From Motiliproteus sp047622605 (GTDB lineage: Bacteria; Pseudomonadota; Gammaproteobacteria; Pseudomonadales; Balneatricaceae): DNA of 28,785 bases. Below, in pieces: positions 17,120 to 24,540 of the stretch; the first letter of the stretch is position 1, and the number at the start of each line of letters is the position of its first letter. The position numbers were made by a program, and so were the translations under genes. The stretch covers positions 1 to 28,785 of the forward strand of contig JBLHND010000031.1 of NCBI GenBank assembly GCA_047622605.1, read 5' to 3'. Under the pieces are notes generated by a model. The model did no database searches. It worked only from the letters and a program-made list of their open reading frames with translations, and had not been told where the DNA came from.

Positions 17120-18475
17120 ATGAAAACTGTATTCTCAAATAAGCATCGCCTCAGCGTCGCTATTCTGGCGACCAGCGCGCTGTTAAGCGCGCACACCCTG
17201 GCTGCCGTCAGCGCAGATGAAGCCGCCAAACTGGGTACCAGCCTGACGCCGGTCGGCGCGATCCAGGCAGGTAATGCCGATGGTTCTATCCCGGCCTGGA
17301 CCGGTGGTTTAACCCAGCAGGTTGCGCGGGGCGACAACCCTTTCGCCGATGAACAGCCGCTGCTCACGATTACCGCCGCTAACGTCGAGCAACATGCCGC
17401 TCTGCTGACCCCGGGTCAGGTAGCCCTGTTTAAAGCCTATCCCGACAGCTATCAGATCCCGGTGTACCCGACCCACAGGACGGGTGCCTATCCGCAGAGT
17501 ATCTACGCCAAGGCGATCAAGAATGCCACGACCGCAGAACTGACCGCCAACGGTCTTACCGGCTACGATGAGGCCATCCCCTTCGCGATCCCTCAAGAAG
17601 GTCTGGAAGTGCTCTGGAACCATATCACCCGCTACCGCGGGGGATCGGCGCAACGCACCCTGATGCAGGCGCCGGTACAGCGCAACGGCACCTACACCGC
17701 CGTTAAATTGGTCGATGAGTTTATCTTCCCGAACTACCTGGCCGATGGCTATGACGCCGAACAGGATGACAATATCCTGTTCTATTTCCAGCAGAAGATC
17801 ACCGAGCCGGCACGCCTGGTCGGTACCACCCTGCTAGTCCATGAAACCGTCGATCAGGTGGTCCAGCCTCGGCTGGCCTGGATCTATAACTCGGGCCAGC
17901 GTCGAGTAAGGCGTGCGCCCCAGGTCGCCTATGACGGACCCGGTACCGCATCAGACGGCCTGCGCACCACCGACAACTTCGACATGTTCAGCGGCTCTCC
18001 GGACAAGTACGACTGGAAACTGGTCGGCAAGCAGGAGAAGTATATCCCCTACAACGCCTTTGAACTGGGGTCTCCACGCCATGAGTACGATGACATCATT
18101 CAGCCCGGTCATATCAACCCGGCGCTGACCCGTTATGAGAAGCATAGGGTCTGGGTGGTCGAGGGGACACTGAAAGAGGGTGAACGTCATATCTATGCCA
18201 AGCGCACCCTGTATGTCGATGAGGACACCTGGCAGATCGCCGTTGCCGACCACTACGACGGTCGCGGTCAACTCTGGCGTGTCGGTGAGGCCCATGCGAC
18301 GCAGTACACCGGGGTCAACGTGCCCTGGTATTCGGCAGAGATCCTGCATGACCTGCAGTCCGGTCGCTATCTAGCGCTGGGGCTGACCAACGAAGAGGAC
18401 GCGGTAAGCTTCGGCTTTGACGGCCGGCATAAGGATTACACCCCTGCCGCCCTGAGACGCTCCTCTAAGCGTTAA
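17120..18475 (+). CDS. DUF1329 family periplasmic/envelope protein
   Basis: 451 residues. The signal peptide (about 1-29) is followed by the family signature 'LTPVGAIQAGNADGSIPAWT'. Later landmarks are 'YPDSYQIPVYPTHRTGAYP', 'QRRVRRAPQVAYDGPG', 'DKYDWKLVGKQEKYIPYNAF' and 'ILHDLQSGRYLALGLTNEE'. DUF1329 proteins show a LolA/LolB-like pattern of outer-membrane lipid-handling proteins (recalled, not tested here) and are nearly always next to DUF1302. They probably act with the DUF1302 barrel and the MMPL pump in moving a hydrophobic molecule through the envelope (inference). ATG at 17120 has TAAGGA 8 bp upstream; the open frame extends back to 17072, inside DUF1302, but that would displace the signal peptide. 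Confidence 0.9.
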   Translation: MKTVFSNKHRLSVAILATSALLSAHTLAAVSADEAAKLGTSLTPVGAIQAGNADGSIPAWTGGLTQQVARGDNPFADEQPLLTITAANVEQHAALLTPGQVALFKAYPDSYQIPVYPTHRTGAYPQSIYAKAIKNATTAELTANGLTGYDEAIPFAIPQEGLEVLWNHITRYRGGSAQRTLMQAPVQRNGTYTAVKLVDEFIFPNYLADGYDAEQDDNILFYFQQKITEPARLVGTTLLVHETVDQVVQPRLAWIYNSGQRRVRRAPQVAYDGPGTASDGLRTTDNFDMFSGSPDKYDWKLVGKQEKYIPYNAFELGSPRHEYDDIIQPGHINPALTRYEKHRVWVVEGTLKEGERHIYAKRTLYVDEDTWQIAVADHYDGRGQLWRVGEAHATQYTGVNVPWYSAEILHDLQSGRYLALGLTNEEDAVSFGFDGRHKDYTPAALRRSSKR

Positions 18476-18487
18476 GCCCTCCAAGTC

Positions 18488-18526
18488 TAGCCCTTTAAGT
18501 TCAGTCCTTTAAGTTCAGCCCTTTAA
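18488..18526 (+). repeat. Short tandem repeat (about 14 bp, three imperfect units)
   Basis: Units built on CCCTTTAAGTTCAG: CCCTTTAAGTTCAG, TCCTTTAAGTTCAG and CCCTTTAAG, lying directly between the DUF1329 stop and the terminator. A related but poorer unit (CCCTCCAAGTCTAG) comes just before. Probably replication slippage in the 3' untranslated leader to the terminator. Confidence 0.75.
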
Positions 18527-18556
18527 GCCCCGCCGGTTCGCCGGCGGGGCTTTTTA
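18527..18556 (+). terminator. Rho-independent terminator after the DUF1329 gene
   Basis: GCCCCGCCGG, tetraloop TTCG, CCGGCGGGGC, then TTTTT. A perfect 10-bp GC stem with an extra-stable UUCG loop closes the DUF1302-DUF1329 operon and separates it from the AraC-type regulator. Confidence 0.95.
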
Positions 18557-18659
18557 TTGTTCGCAACGAACACCCCCATAACCGCCCACAACCGCGTAAT
18601 TTCTGGTATACCTAAAGTCTGGAAAACGAAACCCCTTCAGCCGAGGAGCCCTGACCGAG

Positions 18660-19673
18660 ATGCTGCACGAAGCCACCACCCAGGCAAGCTGGGCCGTCGC
18701 CATCAAACGCACCCTGGAGACCTACAGCTGTGATCCCGCGCCCATTTTTGAGCAGGCCAGTATTCGCCTAGAGGATCTGACCGACCCCAACGCCCGCTTT
18801 CCCACCCATAAGACCTCGGCACTGATGCGCCAGGCAGTCGCTGTCACCGCAGATCCCGCCTTTGGTCTGGCCGTGGGGAGGCATATGCGTCCTACCTCGG
18901 CACACGCACTGGGCTTTTCTATCTGGGCCTCTAATAACCTGCGCGAGGCGATCGAACGGGTGCAAAAATTCTTTAAGATCTTTACCACCAGTTGCTACTG
19001 CAGCATCGAGAAACAGGGCGATCAGTATCTGATCAGCTCCCACGCCTATCCTGCTTACCAATCCGTGATCGGCTCAGAAGATCAGGAAGCGATGTTTTCA
19101 ACCATTCTGCAGACCTTTCGTCACCTGGTGCCCGGACGTTTAAACGTAAACCGGGTGGGACTGTCGCGCCCGGGACCGCCTAAGAATGTAGCCGATTTCG
19201 AGCGCTTTTTTAAGTGCCCGATCGAATGGGGCTATAACGGTATTTATGTGTTGCTGGATGCCGAACAGGTCGAGGCGCAGTTGCCGACAGCCAATGCTGA
19301 GCTGGCGCTGCAAAACGACAAACTGTGCCAAGATTACATCGTCAGATTTGACCGCCAGGATATCGTCAATCAAGTCTCTAACACCCTGGTGGAGCTCTTG
19401 CCGCAGGGGGAACCCGGAATGGCGCAGATCGCCTCCAAGCTCATGATGAGCAGCCGTACGCTGCAGCGTAAACTGAACAACCAGGACACCAGTTTCAAAC
19501 AGCTGCTCGAGACTGTTCGTAAGCAGATAGCGATTGAGTACATCCGCCAGACCCATGTACCTATAGGCGAAATCAGTTATCGCCTGGGGTTTGCCCATAT
19601 CAATAACTTCTCCCGCGCCTTTAAACGCTGGACCGGCATCACTCCGATCAATTACCGCGAAAACAAGCACTAG
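18660..19673 (+). CDS. AraC-family transcriptional regulator with arabinose-binding-like N-terminal domain
   Basis: 337 residues. The N-terminal part (about 15-205) has the pattern of the domain seen in OruR/ArgR/VqsM-like AraC proteins ('FGLAVGRHMRPTSAHALGF' near 78-96). The C-terminal AraC helix-turn-helix pair spans about 255-335: 'IASKLMMSSRTLQRKLN' and 'IGEISYRLGFAHINNFSRAF', followed by 'WTGITPINYR'. Such proteins usually activate a neighbouring catabolic or lipid operon when a small ligand binds. Given its place just after DUF1302-DUF1329, those genes and the divergent YCF48-MMPL arm are the likely targets, perhaps through the 109-bp element (inference). A GAGGAG lies about 12 bp before ATG, a little far for an ideal ribosome site. 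Confidence 0.92.
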   Translation: MLHEATTQASWAVAIKRTLETYSCDPAPIFEQASIRLEDLTDPNARFPTHKTSALMRQAVAVTADPAFGLAVGRHMRPTSAHALGFSIWASNNLREAIERVQKFFKIFTTSCYCSIEKQGDQYLISSHAYPAYQSVIGSEDQEAMFSTILQTFRHLVPGRLNVNRVGLSRPGPPKNVADFERFFKCPIEWGYNGIYVLLDAEQVEAQLPTANAELALQNDKLCQDYIVRFDRQDIVNQVSNTLVELLPQGEPGMAQIASKLMMSSRTLQRKLNNQDTSFKQLLETVRKQIAIEYIRQTHVPIGEISYRLGFAHINNFSRAFKRWTGITPINYRENKH

Positions 19674-19693
19674 CGGCACGGCGGGGTCCAGAC

Positions 19694-20203
19694 CTAGCTC
19701 TTAACTCTCACGCTGTTGTTCTTATCACGACTTTGGCGAATCAACGCATCACTGGCTACGCTAAGCTGCGCTTTGGCCAGCCGGTCGTAGAGCAGTACAT
19801 TGACCGTTGCAGCGAGGTTCAGACAGCCTATGGTCGGGATATAGACGACCGCATCAGCGCTATCGATCAGCGCCTGGTTAATAGACCCGTCTTCGGGTCC
19901 AAAGATATAAAAAGCATTATCAGGATGTTGGTAATCTGGTAGCGGCGTCGCACCCTCTACCAGTTCGACACAGACCACCGTCATCTTTGCGGCGCTGCTC
20001 GGCAGCAAAGAGTCGACCCCCAGCAGGGGTATCGCGTCGCGGGCCCCGTGGGTATCAGTCGAAAATCTGGCTGCCCGGTCGTAACGTACCCCGGTATAGA
20101 ACACGGAGTCGACCCTAAAGCATCCCGCTGCTCGCATCACCGCACCGACATTGGACGGACTTTTGGGATTGATCAAGCCGATATGGACAGTCGTTGTTTG
20201 CAT
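19694..20203 (-). CDS. SpoU/TrmH-family (SPOUT) RNA 2'-O-methyltransferase
   Basis: 169 residues, the size of a minimal SPOUT domain without an added RNA-binding domain. The three family motifs are present: motif 1 'NPKSPSNVGAVMRAAG' (about 12-27), motif 2 'YIFGPEDGS' (about 98-106) and motif 3 'IPTIGCLNLAATVNVLLYD' (about 123-141), which form the trefoil knot that binds S-adenosylmethionine. It would methylate a tRNA or rRNA ribose. The exact target (TrmL-like or another) cannot be set from motifs. It is a single gene, convergent with the AraC-type gene (20-bp gap), in base composition like the left half of the window and unlike the AT-rich block that follows. Confidence 0.9.
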   Translation of the reverse strand: MQTTTVHIGLINPKSPSNVGAVMRAAGCFRVDSVFYTGVRYDRAARFSTDTHGARDAIPLLGVDSLLPSSAAKMTVVCVELVEGATPLPDYQHPDNAFYIFGPEDGSINQALIDSADAVVYIPTIGCLNLAATVNVLLYDRLAKAQLSVASDALIRQSRDKNNSVRVKS

Positions 20204-20463
20204 TTATAACGCTCATAAGTAGATCCAAGGGCCCAGGCCTCAGGTAAGTGTTCGAGGTCAATTCCTGGGATTATAGGGGCTGTTGTCACCCCCCCTTGGG
20301 TCGGGTAACCTCTGTTCAGGGTAAGGCTGTCGTTCTGTGCTGAGACTGCATTTGAGGTGACTGAACGATTGCCGGAGATCACCTAAACATCATTGTTGGA
20401 TTGGGCATTGTTTTGTTGTCTGCCTGACTCACACTCGTTATTATACCGCATATCACAGATGCC

Positions 20464-20676
20464 TTGACGATCAGAGACGGTCATAAAGTCATTCTAAATT
20501 TACCGACGCATGCGTTAGATCATCCCTATTTAAGAGGCCCCGATTCAGTTTATGTGAGAGGGAAAACTCATTACGTTAATACGGATGCCAAAAACACAAG
20601 TCGCGCCGACCGCGTCAATAAAATACAGCTAACACTGTGCGACCCTCAAGCAATCGATAGTTGGTGGAATACGTGA
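20464..20676 (+). CDS. Small unknown protein, translationally coupled to the TPR lipoprotein
   Basis: 70 residues from TTG at 20464. The family is not recognised. It is polar, with 'RDGHKVILNLPTHALDHPYL' and 'RGPDSVYVRGKTHYVN', one Cys near the end and a terminal 'SWWNT'. Its TGA stop (20674-20676) overlaps the likely GTG start (20673) of the next gene, a typical coupling arrangement and the best evidence that the frame is real. In the same frame upstream, past a TGA at 20425-20427, lies a hydrophobic stretch 'LNIIVGLGIVLLSA' that would suit a signal peptide. If that TGA is an error or mutation, this is a secreted protein with a disrupted leader. The start is therefore uncertain. Confidence 0.5.
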   Translation: MTIRDGHKVILNLPTHALDHPYLRGPDSVYVRGKTHYVNTDAKNTSRADRVNKIQLTLCDPQAIDSWWNT

Positions 20677-21656
20677 TAAATATAAAATTAAAAATATTAA
20701 TTGTTAGCTTACTGGCCTTCAACACCGCTTGCACTAGTGCCAGTAACAGCGCCAGTGAATATGACAATATAAAAAACCAGATTAAAGAGGGTCGCTCAAA
20801 AAATGCCATGACGGCAATCGACAACCTGTTAGAAAAAAACAAAACCGACAAGCGTGCATTACTGCTCAAAGGTTACTTGCTTCACTCGACCGAAAAACTT
20901 GATCAGGCACAGCAGGTGTATGAAATGCTGCTGCAACTCGACCCCAGCATGCCAGAAACATACAACAACCTTGGGGTGCTACTCGCGGAAAAAGGTGACA
21001 AGGAACAAGCAACAAAAATATTAATCAGCGCCTTTGATACGAATCCTGCCTATGCGGCGGTCTATAACAACCTAAGAGGCATATTCAACGAGATAGCCGC
21101 AAACACTTACCGGGAAATATTAAAGGGAGAAGATACTTCCTCTGTCGAATCAACATTACAGTTAACCTTATTAAGCGATACTAAGTCTTTTGTGGCCGAG
21201 GCACCCGCAGTTGAAAAACCGACGCGAGTTGACTTAAACCAACCAGATCTGAACGAACCAACGACAGCAACTCCTCAATTAGCATCGACTGTCATTTTAG
21301 ACACTCAGCATGAGATAGACACCAAAAAAATTATTGACTTGATCACCAGCTGGTCACTCGCCTGGTCTTCTCAAAATCCGGATCGCTATTTAAGCTACTA
21401 TCAGGATAGCGTTCAAATTCAACCCAACATGTCACGTACTACCTGGGAAAAAAATAGACGCAGTCGAATTATCGCACCTAAATACATTCAGGTTACAGCC
21501 AGTGGCATAGCCGTTAATCTTGCGGATACAGAATCAGCCACGGCAAGTTTCAAACAGACTTACCGCGCTTCAAACTATCAGGATATCGTCTTCAAAAAGA
21601 TGACGTTTACAAGAAGTGGTGAAGGCTGGAAAATTCTACAAGAACAAACACTATAG
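20673..21656 (+). CDS. TPR lipoprotein with C-terminal NTF2-like (Csd6-C-like) domain
   Basis: 327 residues from GTG at 20673. GGTGGA lies 5 bp upstream; an in-frame TTG at 20661 is less likely. The N-terminus (1-20) is hydrophobic and ends 'LLAFNTAC'; Cys20 is a plausible lipidation site, though Asn at -3 is unusual. TPR-like repeats span about 60-135 ('RALLLKGYLLHSTEKLDQAQ', 'YNNLGVLLAEKGDKEQAT'). A Thr/Pro-rich linker (about 165-205) leads to an NTF2-like domain (about 218-327). Hallmarks there are 'SWSLAWSSQNPDRYLSYY', Trp and Arg residues near 258-265, and 'RASNYQDIVFKK'. The same domain closes two proteins of the convergent operon. It would probably be a periplasmic scaffold for the peptidoglycan enzymes (inference). 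Confidence 0.8.
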   Translation: MINIKLKILIVSLLAFNTACTSASNSASEYDNIKNQIKEGRSKNAMTAIDNLLEKNKTDKRALLLKGYLLHSTEKLDQAQQVYEMLLQLDPSMPETYNNLGVLLAEKGDKEQATKILISAFDTNPAYAAVYNNLRGIFNEIAANTYREILKGEDTSSVESTLQLTLLSDTKSFVAEAPAVEKPTRVDLNQPDLNEPTTATPQLASTVILDTQHEIDTKKIIDLITSWSLAWSSQNPDRYLSYYQDSVQIQPNMSRTTWEKNRRSRIIAPKYIQVTASGIAVNLADTESATASFKQTYRASNYQDIVFKKMTFTRSGEGWKILQEQTL

Positions 21657-21724
21657 AGGCATATGGAAGCCACACAGTTAACCTGTGCGGGTTGTTTCCC
21701 ATCAACCTCACCAAATATCGACTC

Positions 21725-23059
21725 CTAAAGCTTTATCAGCTGAAGATTTATTTCTCTGACAATACGCCATTCTTCATTCTCTTTCTCCAGGATCAATGTT
21801 TTTAACGTTTTATCCTGGTAGTTTGATGATTGATACCAAAGCCAAAATTCAATCTCTGCATGGGTGGCAGATGTTTGAACCTTATTGACATCGGTGATCG
21901 ACAGCTTGATCCAGTCTGGCGTTGATACTCGCAGCTCTCGGATTTCAGACCAGCGCTCTAGCGTCATCTTGTCAGGGGGGGTAAAGTGGCGAGAATAGGC
22001 GGCGAGGTACTCATTAACATCCTGTTTTTGCCACGACATTTCCCATTGGGCGATAGCCTCAGCAAGACTTACAACACCAGCCTTGTGGGTATCAATTCCT
22101 GTTTCCATAGGGATACTTTTAACCTGAGCAACGATTCGCTGGGCTTCGGCGCTACTGGCTAGCTTTGGTAAGGGCTCCTGCTTGTCAGCGGAGTTGAAGA
22201 CTGTCTCTGTGGTTATGGAAGGTTGTAGATATATAATAAATAATACGACGACCAAAATCGGCGTAAATACACTTAAAGCCAGCAAGGATTTTTTTTGATA
22301 GGATCGGGGGTTGAGGTCCGTATTCTCGCTCAATAAAAGCTTTAGTTCCCTTTCGGCCATGGGGTAAAACTGCTTCTTCTCGGCTAGATTATCGCCGACC
22401 AACTTGGCAATAATAGCCAGATACCGAAGCTTCCCTTTACTGATTGAATAGGCGTATTGCGCCGCTTTGACGGTTAGCCTGACCTGGGCTACATCCTGGC
22501 TGATAGAATCGAGCCACTGCTGCCTGGTGATCTTAGCCAGGCGTAGACTCTGGCTAACGCGTTGCTCAAACCCATAACAACTCGGATGACGCAAATTATT
22601 ATCCAGCGACTGTTCGCCAAAAAAGATCACCCGCACTAGCAGTTGCTTGGTATCCTGGAGATTGGTCAACATACGCAGATGCGCCAATAACTCAGGAGCT
22701 AATTGGTGGGCATCATCAAACAACAGAACTAGATACTTATCTTTCTTTTTGTTTTCAAGCAATACTTCCAACAGCTTGGCTACAAAATCATTTTTCACGC
22801 TAATATCAAGTCGGCTTATGAGGGTATCATTAAGGTCGTCGATCGACATAACAGCCTGTGGAAAACAAACCACGTCATAATATTTACTTTCAAGCTCCAC
22901 TTGCAATTGATAAAACAACGTGGTCTTTCCAAGCTGTTGCCCCCCGATTACTTTAATAACAGTTTCTCGGAACGAAAGTGCTTGTTTAATTTTTTGAATT
23001 ATTCTTTCGTGAGGCTCGAAGCCAATAAAAATATCTTTATTGTCTGGCACTACCATCAT
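21725..23059 (-). CDS. ExeA/GspA-like AAA ATPase with one membrane helix and periplasmic NTF2-like domain
   Basis: 444 residues. The ATPase domain (about 1-240) has Walker A 'GGQQLGKTT' (39-47), Walker B 'LVLLFDDAHQL' (110-120) and a sensor-like 'VRVIFFGEQSL' (142-152), as in ExeA/GspA. A single membrane helix lies at about 258-278, then a linker, then an NTF2-like domain (331-440) with 'WEMSWQKQDVNEYLAAY' and 'YQSSNYQDKTLK'. Known ExeA proteins carry a periplasmic peptidoglycan-binding domain at this end; here an NTF2-like domain of the Csd6 type takes its place. ATP hydrolysis in the cytoplasm could be coupled to a periplasmic partner. The start overlaps the carboxypeptidase stop by 4 bp (ATGA). 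No GspB/ExeB partner is seen. Confidence 0.85.
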   Translation of the reverse strand: MMVVPDNKDIFIGFEPHERIIQKIKQALSFRETVIKVIGGQQLGKTTLFYQLQVELESKYYDVVCFPQAVMSIDDLNDTLISRLDISVKNDFVAKLLEVLLENKKKDKYLVLLFDDAHQLAPELLAHLRMLTNLQDTKQLLVRVIFFGEQSLDNNLRHPSCYGFEQRVSQSLRLAKITRQQWLDSISQDVAQVRLTVKAAQYAYSISKGKLRYLAIIAKLVGDNLAEKKQFYPMAERELKLLLSENTDLNPRSYQKKSLLALSVFTPILVVVLFIIYLQPSITTETVFNSADKQEPLPKLASSAEAQRIVAQVKSIPMETGIDTHKAGVVSLAEAIAQWEMSWQKQDVNEYLAAYSRHFTPPDKMTLERWSEIRELRVSTPDWIKLSITDVNKVQTSATHAEIEFWLWYQSSNYQDKTLKTLILEKENEEWRIVREINLQLIKL

Positions 23060-24540
23060 CCATCTAGACTTAAGAAAAATTTCGCGATCTGTTTATCATC
23101 GCGCTCGGCATTAATAGTATATAACTTACCAAGACCTTTGAATGAAAAACGTTGCAGCAACTGCTGACTAGTGACCGAGTACCCTCTGTCTTCGCCGGTA
23201 TTACCATGCTTGCTACCCACAAAACCTACCAAATTAACCTTTGATGCTCCACCCTGCGGGTCTATATAATCTACTAGTAGAAGTCGATCGGTAGATAATA
23301 GGCTCAACGTTTCTCCAACCTCGAGTCGCCGCTCCTTATCGTTCAATCTTATTTTTAGATGAGCGGTAGCCTGTACCTGATTAACCAGGGCGCCTTGATC
23401 AGCCAGGATTCCTTGATCAGTCAGAGTGCCTTTTTCATGATTACTAACTTCCACGAAAATTCGTCCACATAAATACTGGTCTTTCAAAATACGGATCGAA
23501 GTGGCATCCGTTAAATGGAAAGATTTTCCAAGATCATTAAGACTGCCTGTTTTATCTATATCAACCACTACACCACGTTGATAATTAGTATAAGCCTGAA
23601 TGACTTTAAAAGTATCGCCTTTATGCAGCTCAATAGTTTCGCCGTCATGGTATGCAACTGCACGAGAGTTATTTATTGAAACCAGCATGTGAGACAACTG
23701 AGGCTTAAGTACGGATTGTAAATTCTGCTCCTGTTGAATATCAAACTCATCCATAAAAGCATTGACCATCATGGTTTGATAGCTTACTTTCAAATCCAGA
23801 GATCGAATATTTTTTGAGGTTTCTATACCATAAGATTCAATACCATGCTCATACAAGGCATAAAAGGTAGCTGATTGTTTTTGTTCTTTGTGAACAGAGT
23901 TGGAGGCCTTAGTTCTCGTATTCTTAAAATTAAGCTTATGATCTTTAATCTGTATATTCTTATTAACGAGCGCTACCACTTTTTTCGCTCTTTCTTCTAG
24001 ATTTAGAGTAATACCTTGCTGATTTGTAAATTCAGCTCGATCCGCAATAATGGCCTGCCCCCATCTTTTTGGGTTACGCAAATCACTAATTGACTCTGCA
24101 GAATAAAAACCATAGCCATCGTGTAAATTAAGTAACACATCACTTTTCGCGATCAGTTTTTTAAGAACCTCTACGACATCTTTTTCATACACATGCCGAT
24201 GACTGGCTTCGGCCTCGCCTTCCTTTGGAGTATTAAAAGTTCGATTCATATCACCGTTAATGCGTCTAATATTATTAACAATGGCAGGCATATTAGCTCG
24301 AGGCACTACGATAAGGTTACCTTTATGCAGGCGCACATCAGCAAAAAGATCAGCGGTTAGATACCCTCCGGGTTCATTGTGCATTCCACCAATGATAAGC
24401 ATGGTCTTACCGGGAAGTTCGCCCTCTATATGATAGACGCGGAATTCATGATCAGTATTTTCAAAATGACGAGTAATCTTAGTTTGCGCCATCGCCTGGC
24501 CGCTTAACATAATAAAAAGTACACATAGGACTTTAATCAT
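23056..24540 (-). CDS. M99/M14-like zinc carboxypeptidase, Csd4/Pgp1-type, predicted peptidoglycan peptide trimming
   Basis: 494 residues. The signal peptide (1-18) ends 'GQAMA-QT'. The peptidase domain (about 20-270) carries zinc-ligand candidates His54 and Glu56/57-region in 'GGMHNEPGGY' (51-60), His140 in 'NLHDGYGFYS', the M14-type 'NGDMNRTFN' (95-103, Asn/Arg for the C-terminal carboxylate), and Glu240 in 'YGIETSK' as likely catalytic base. 'GGxxxEPGG' and 'NLHDGxGFY' match my memory of Csd4/Pgp1, the DL-carboxypeptidases that cut muropeptide tripeptides to dipeptides. The rest (about 275-494) is beta-rich, with a short tandem 'LTDQGILADQGALVNQ' (about 373-388). It starts directly after the transpeptidase stop (TAAATG), so the two are coupled. 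AstE-like deacylation is the alternative, less likely given the partners. Confidence 0.82.
   Translation of the reverse strand: MIKVLCVLFIMLSGQAMAQTKITRHFENTDHEFRVYHIEGELPGKTMLIIGGMHNEPGGYLTADLFADVRLHKGNLIVVPRANMPAIVNNIRRINGDMNRTFNTPKEGEAEASHRHVYEKDVVEVLKKLIAKSDVLLNLHDGYGFYSAESISDLRNPKRWGQAIIADRAEFTNQQGITLNLEERAKKVVALVNKNIQIKDHKLNFKNTRTKASNSVHKEQKQSATFYALYEHGIESYGIETSKNIRSLDLKVSYQTMMVNAFMDEFDIQQEQNLQSVLKPQLSHMLVSINNSRAVAYHDGETIELHKGDTFKVIQAYTNYQRGVVVDIDKTGSLNDLGKSFHLTDATSIRILKDQYLCGRIFVEVSNHEKGTLTDQGILADQGALVNQVQATAHLKIRLNDKERRLEVGETLSLLSTDRLLLVDYIDPQGGASKVNLVGFVGSKHGNTGEDRGYSVTSQQLLQRFSFKGLGKLYTINAERDDKQIAKFFLSLDG

Noticed and set aside
20173..20382. Minus-strand frame of 69 codons upstream of the RNA methyltransferase
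   Set aside because: Overlaps the methyltransferase start in another frame, with no domain and low-information translation; treated as leader DNA.
21673..21688. CACAG-TTAAC-CTGTG type hairpin between the convergent lipoprotein and ATPase genes
   Set aside because: The stem is only about five pairs and no T-tract follows on either strand, so it is not supported as a bidirectional terminator.
23381..23440. Short tandem repeat inside the carboxypeptidase gene considered as a phase-variation tract
   Set aside because: Only about two to three imperfect in-frame units ('DQGILADQGALVNQ'); changes would add or remove residues without breaking the frame, and there is no homopolymer run.
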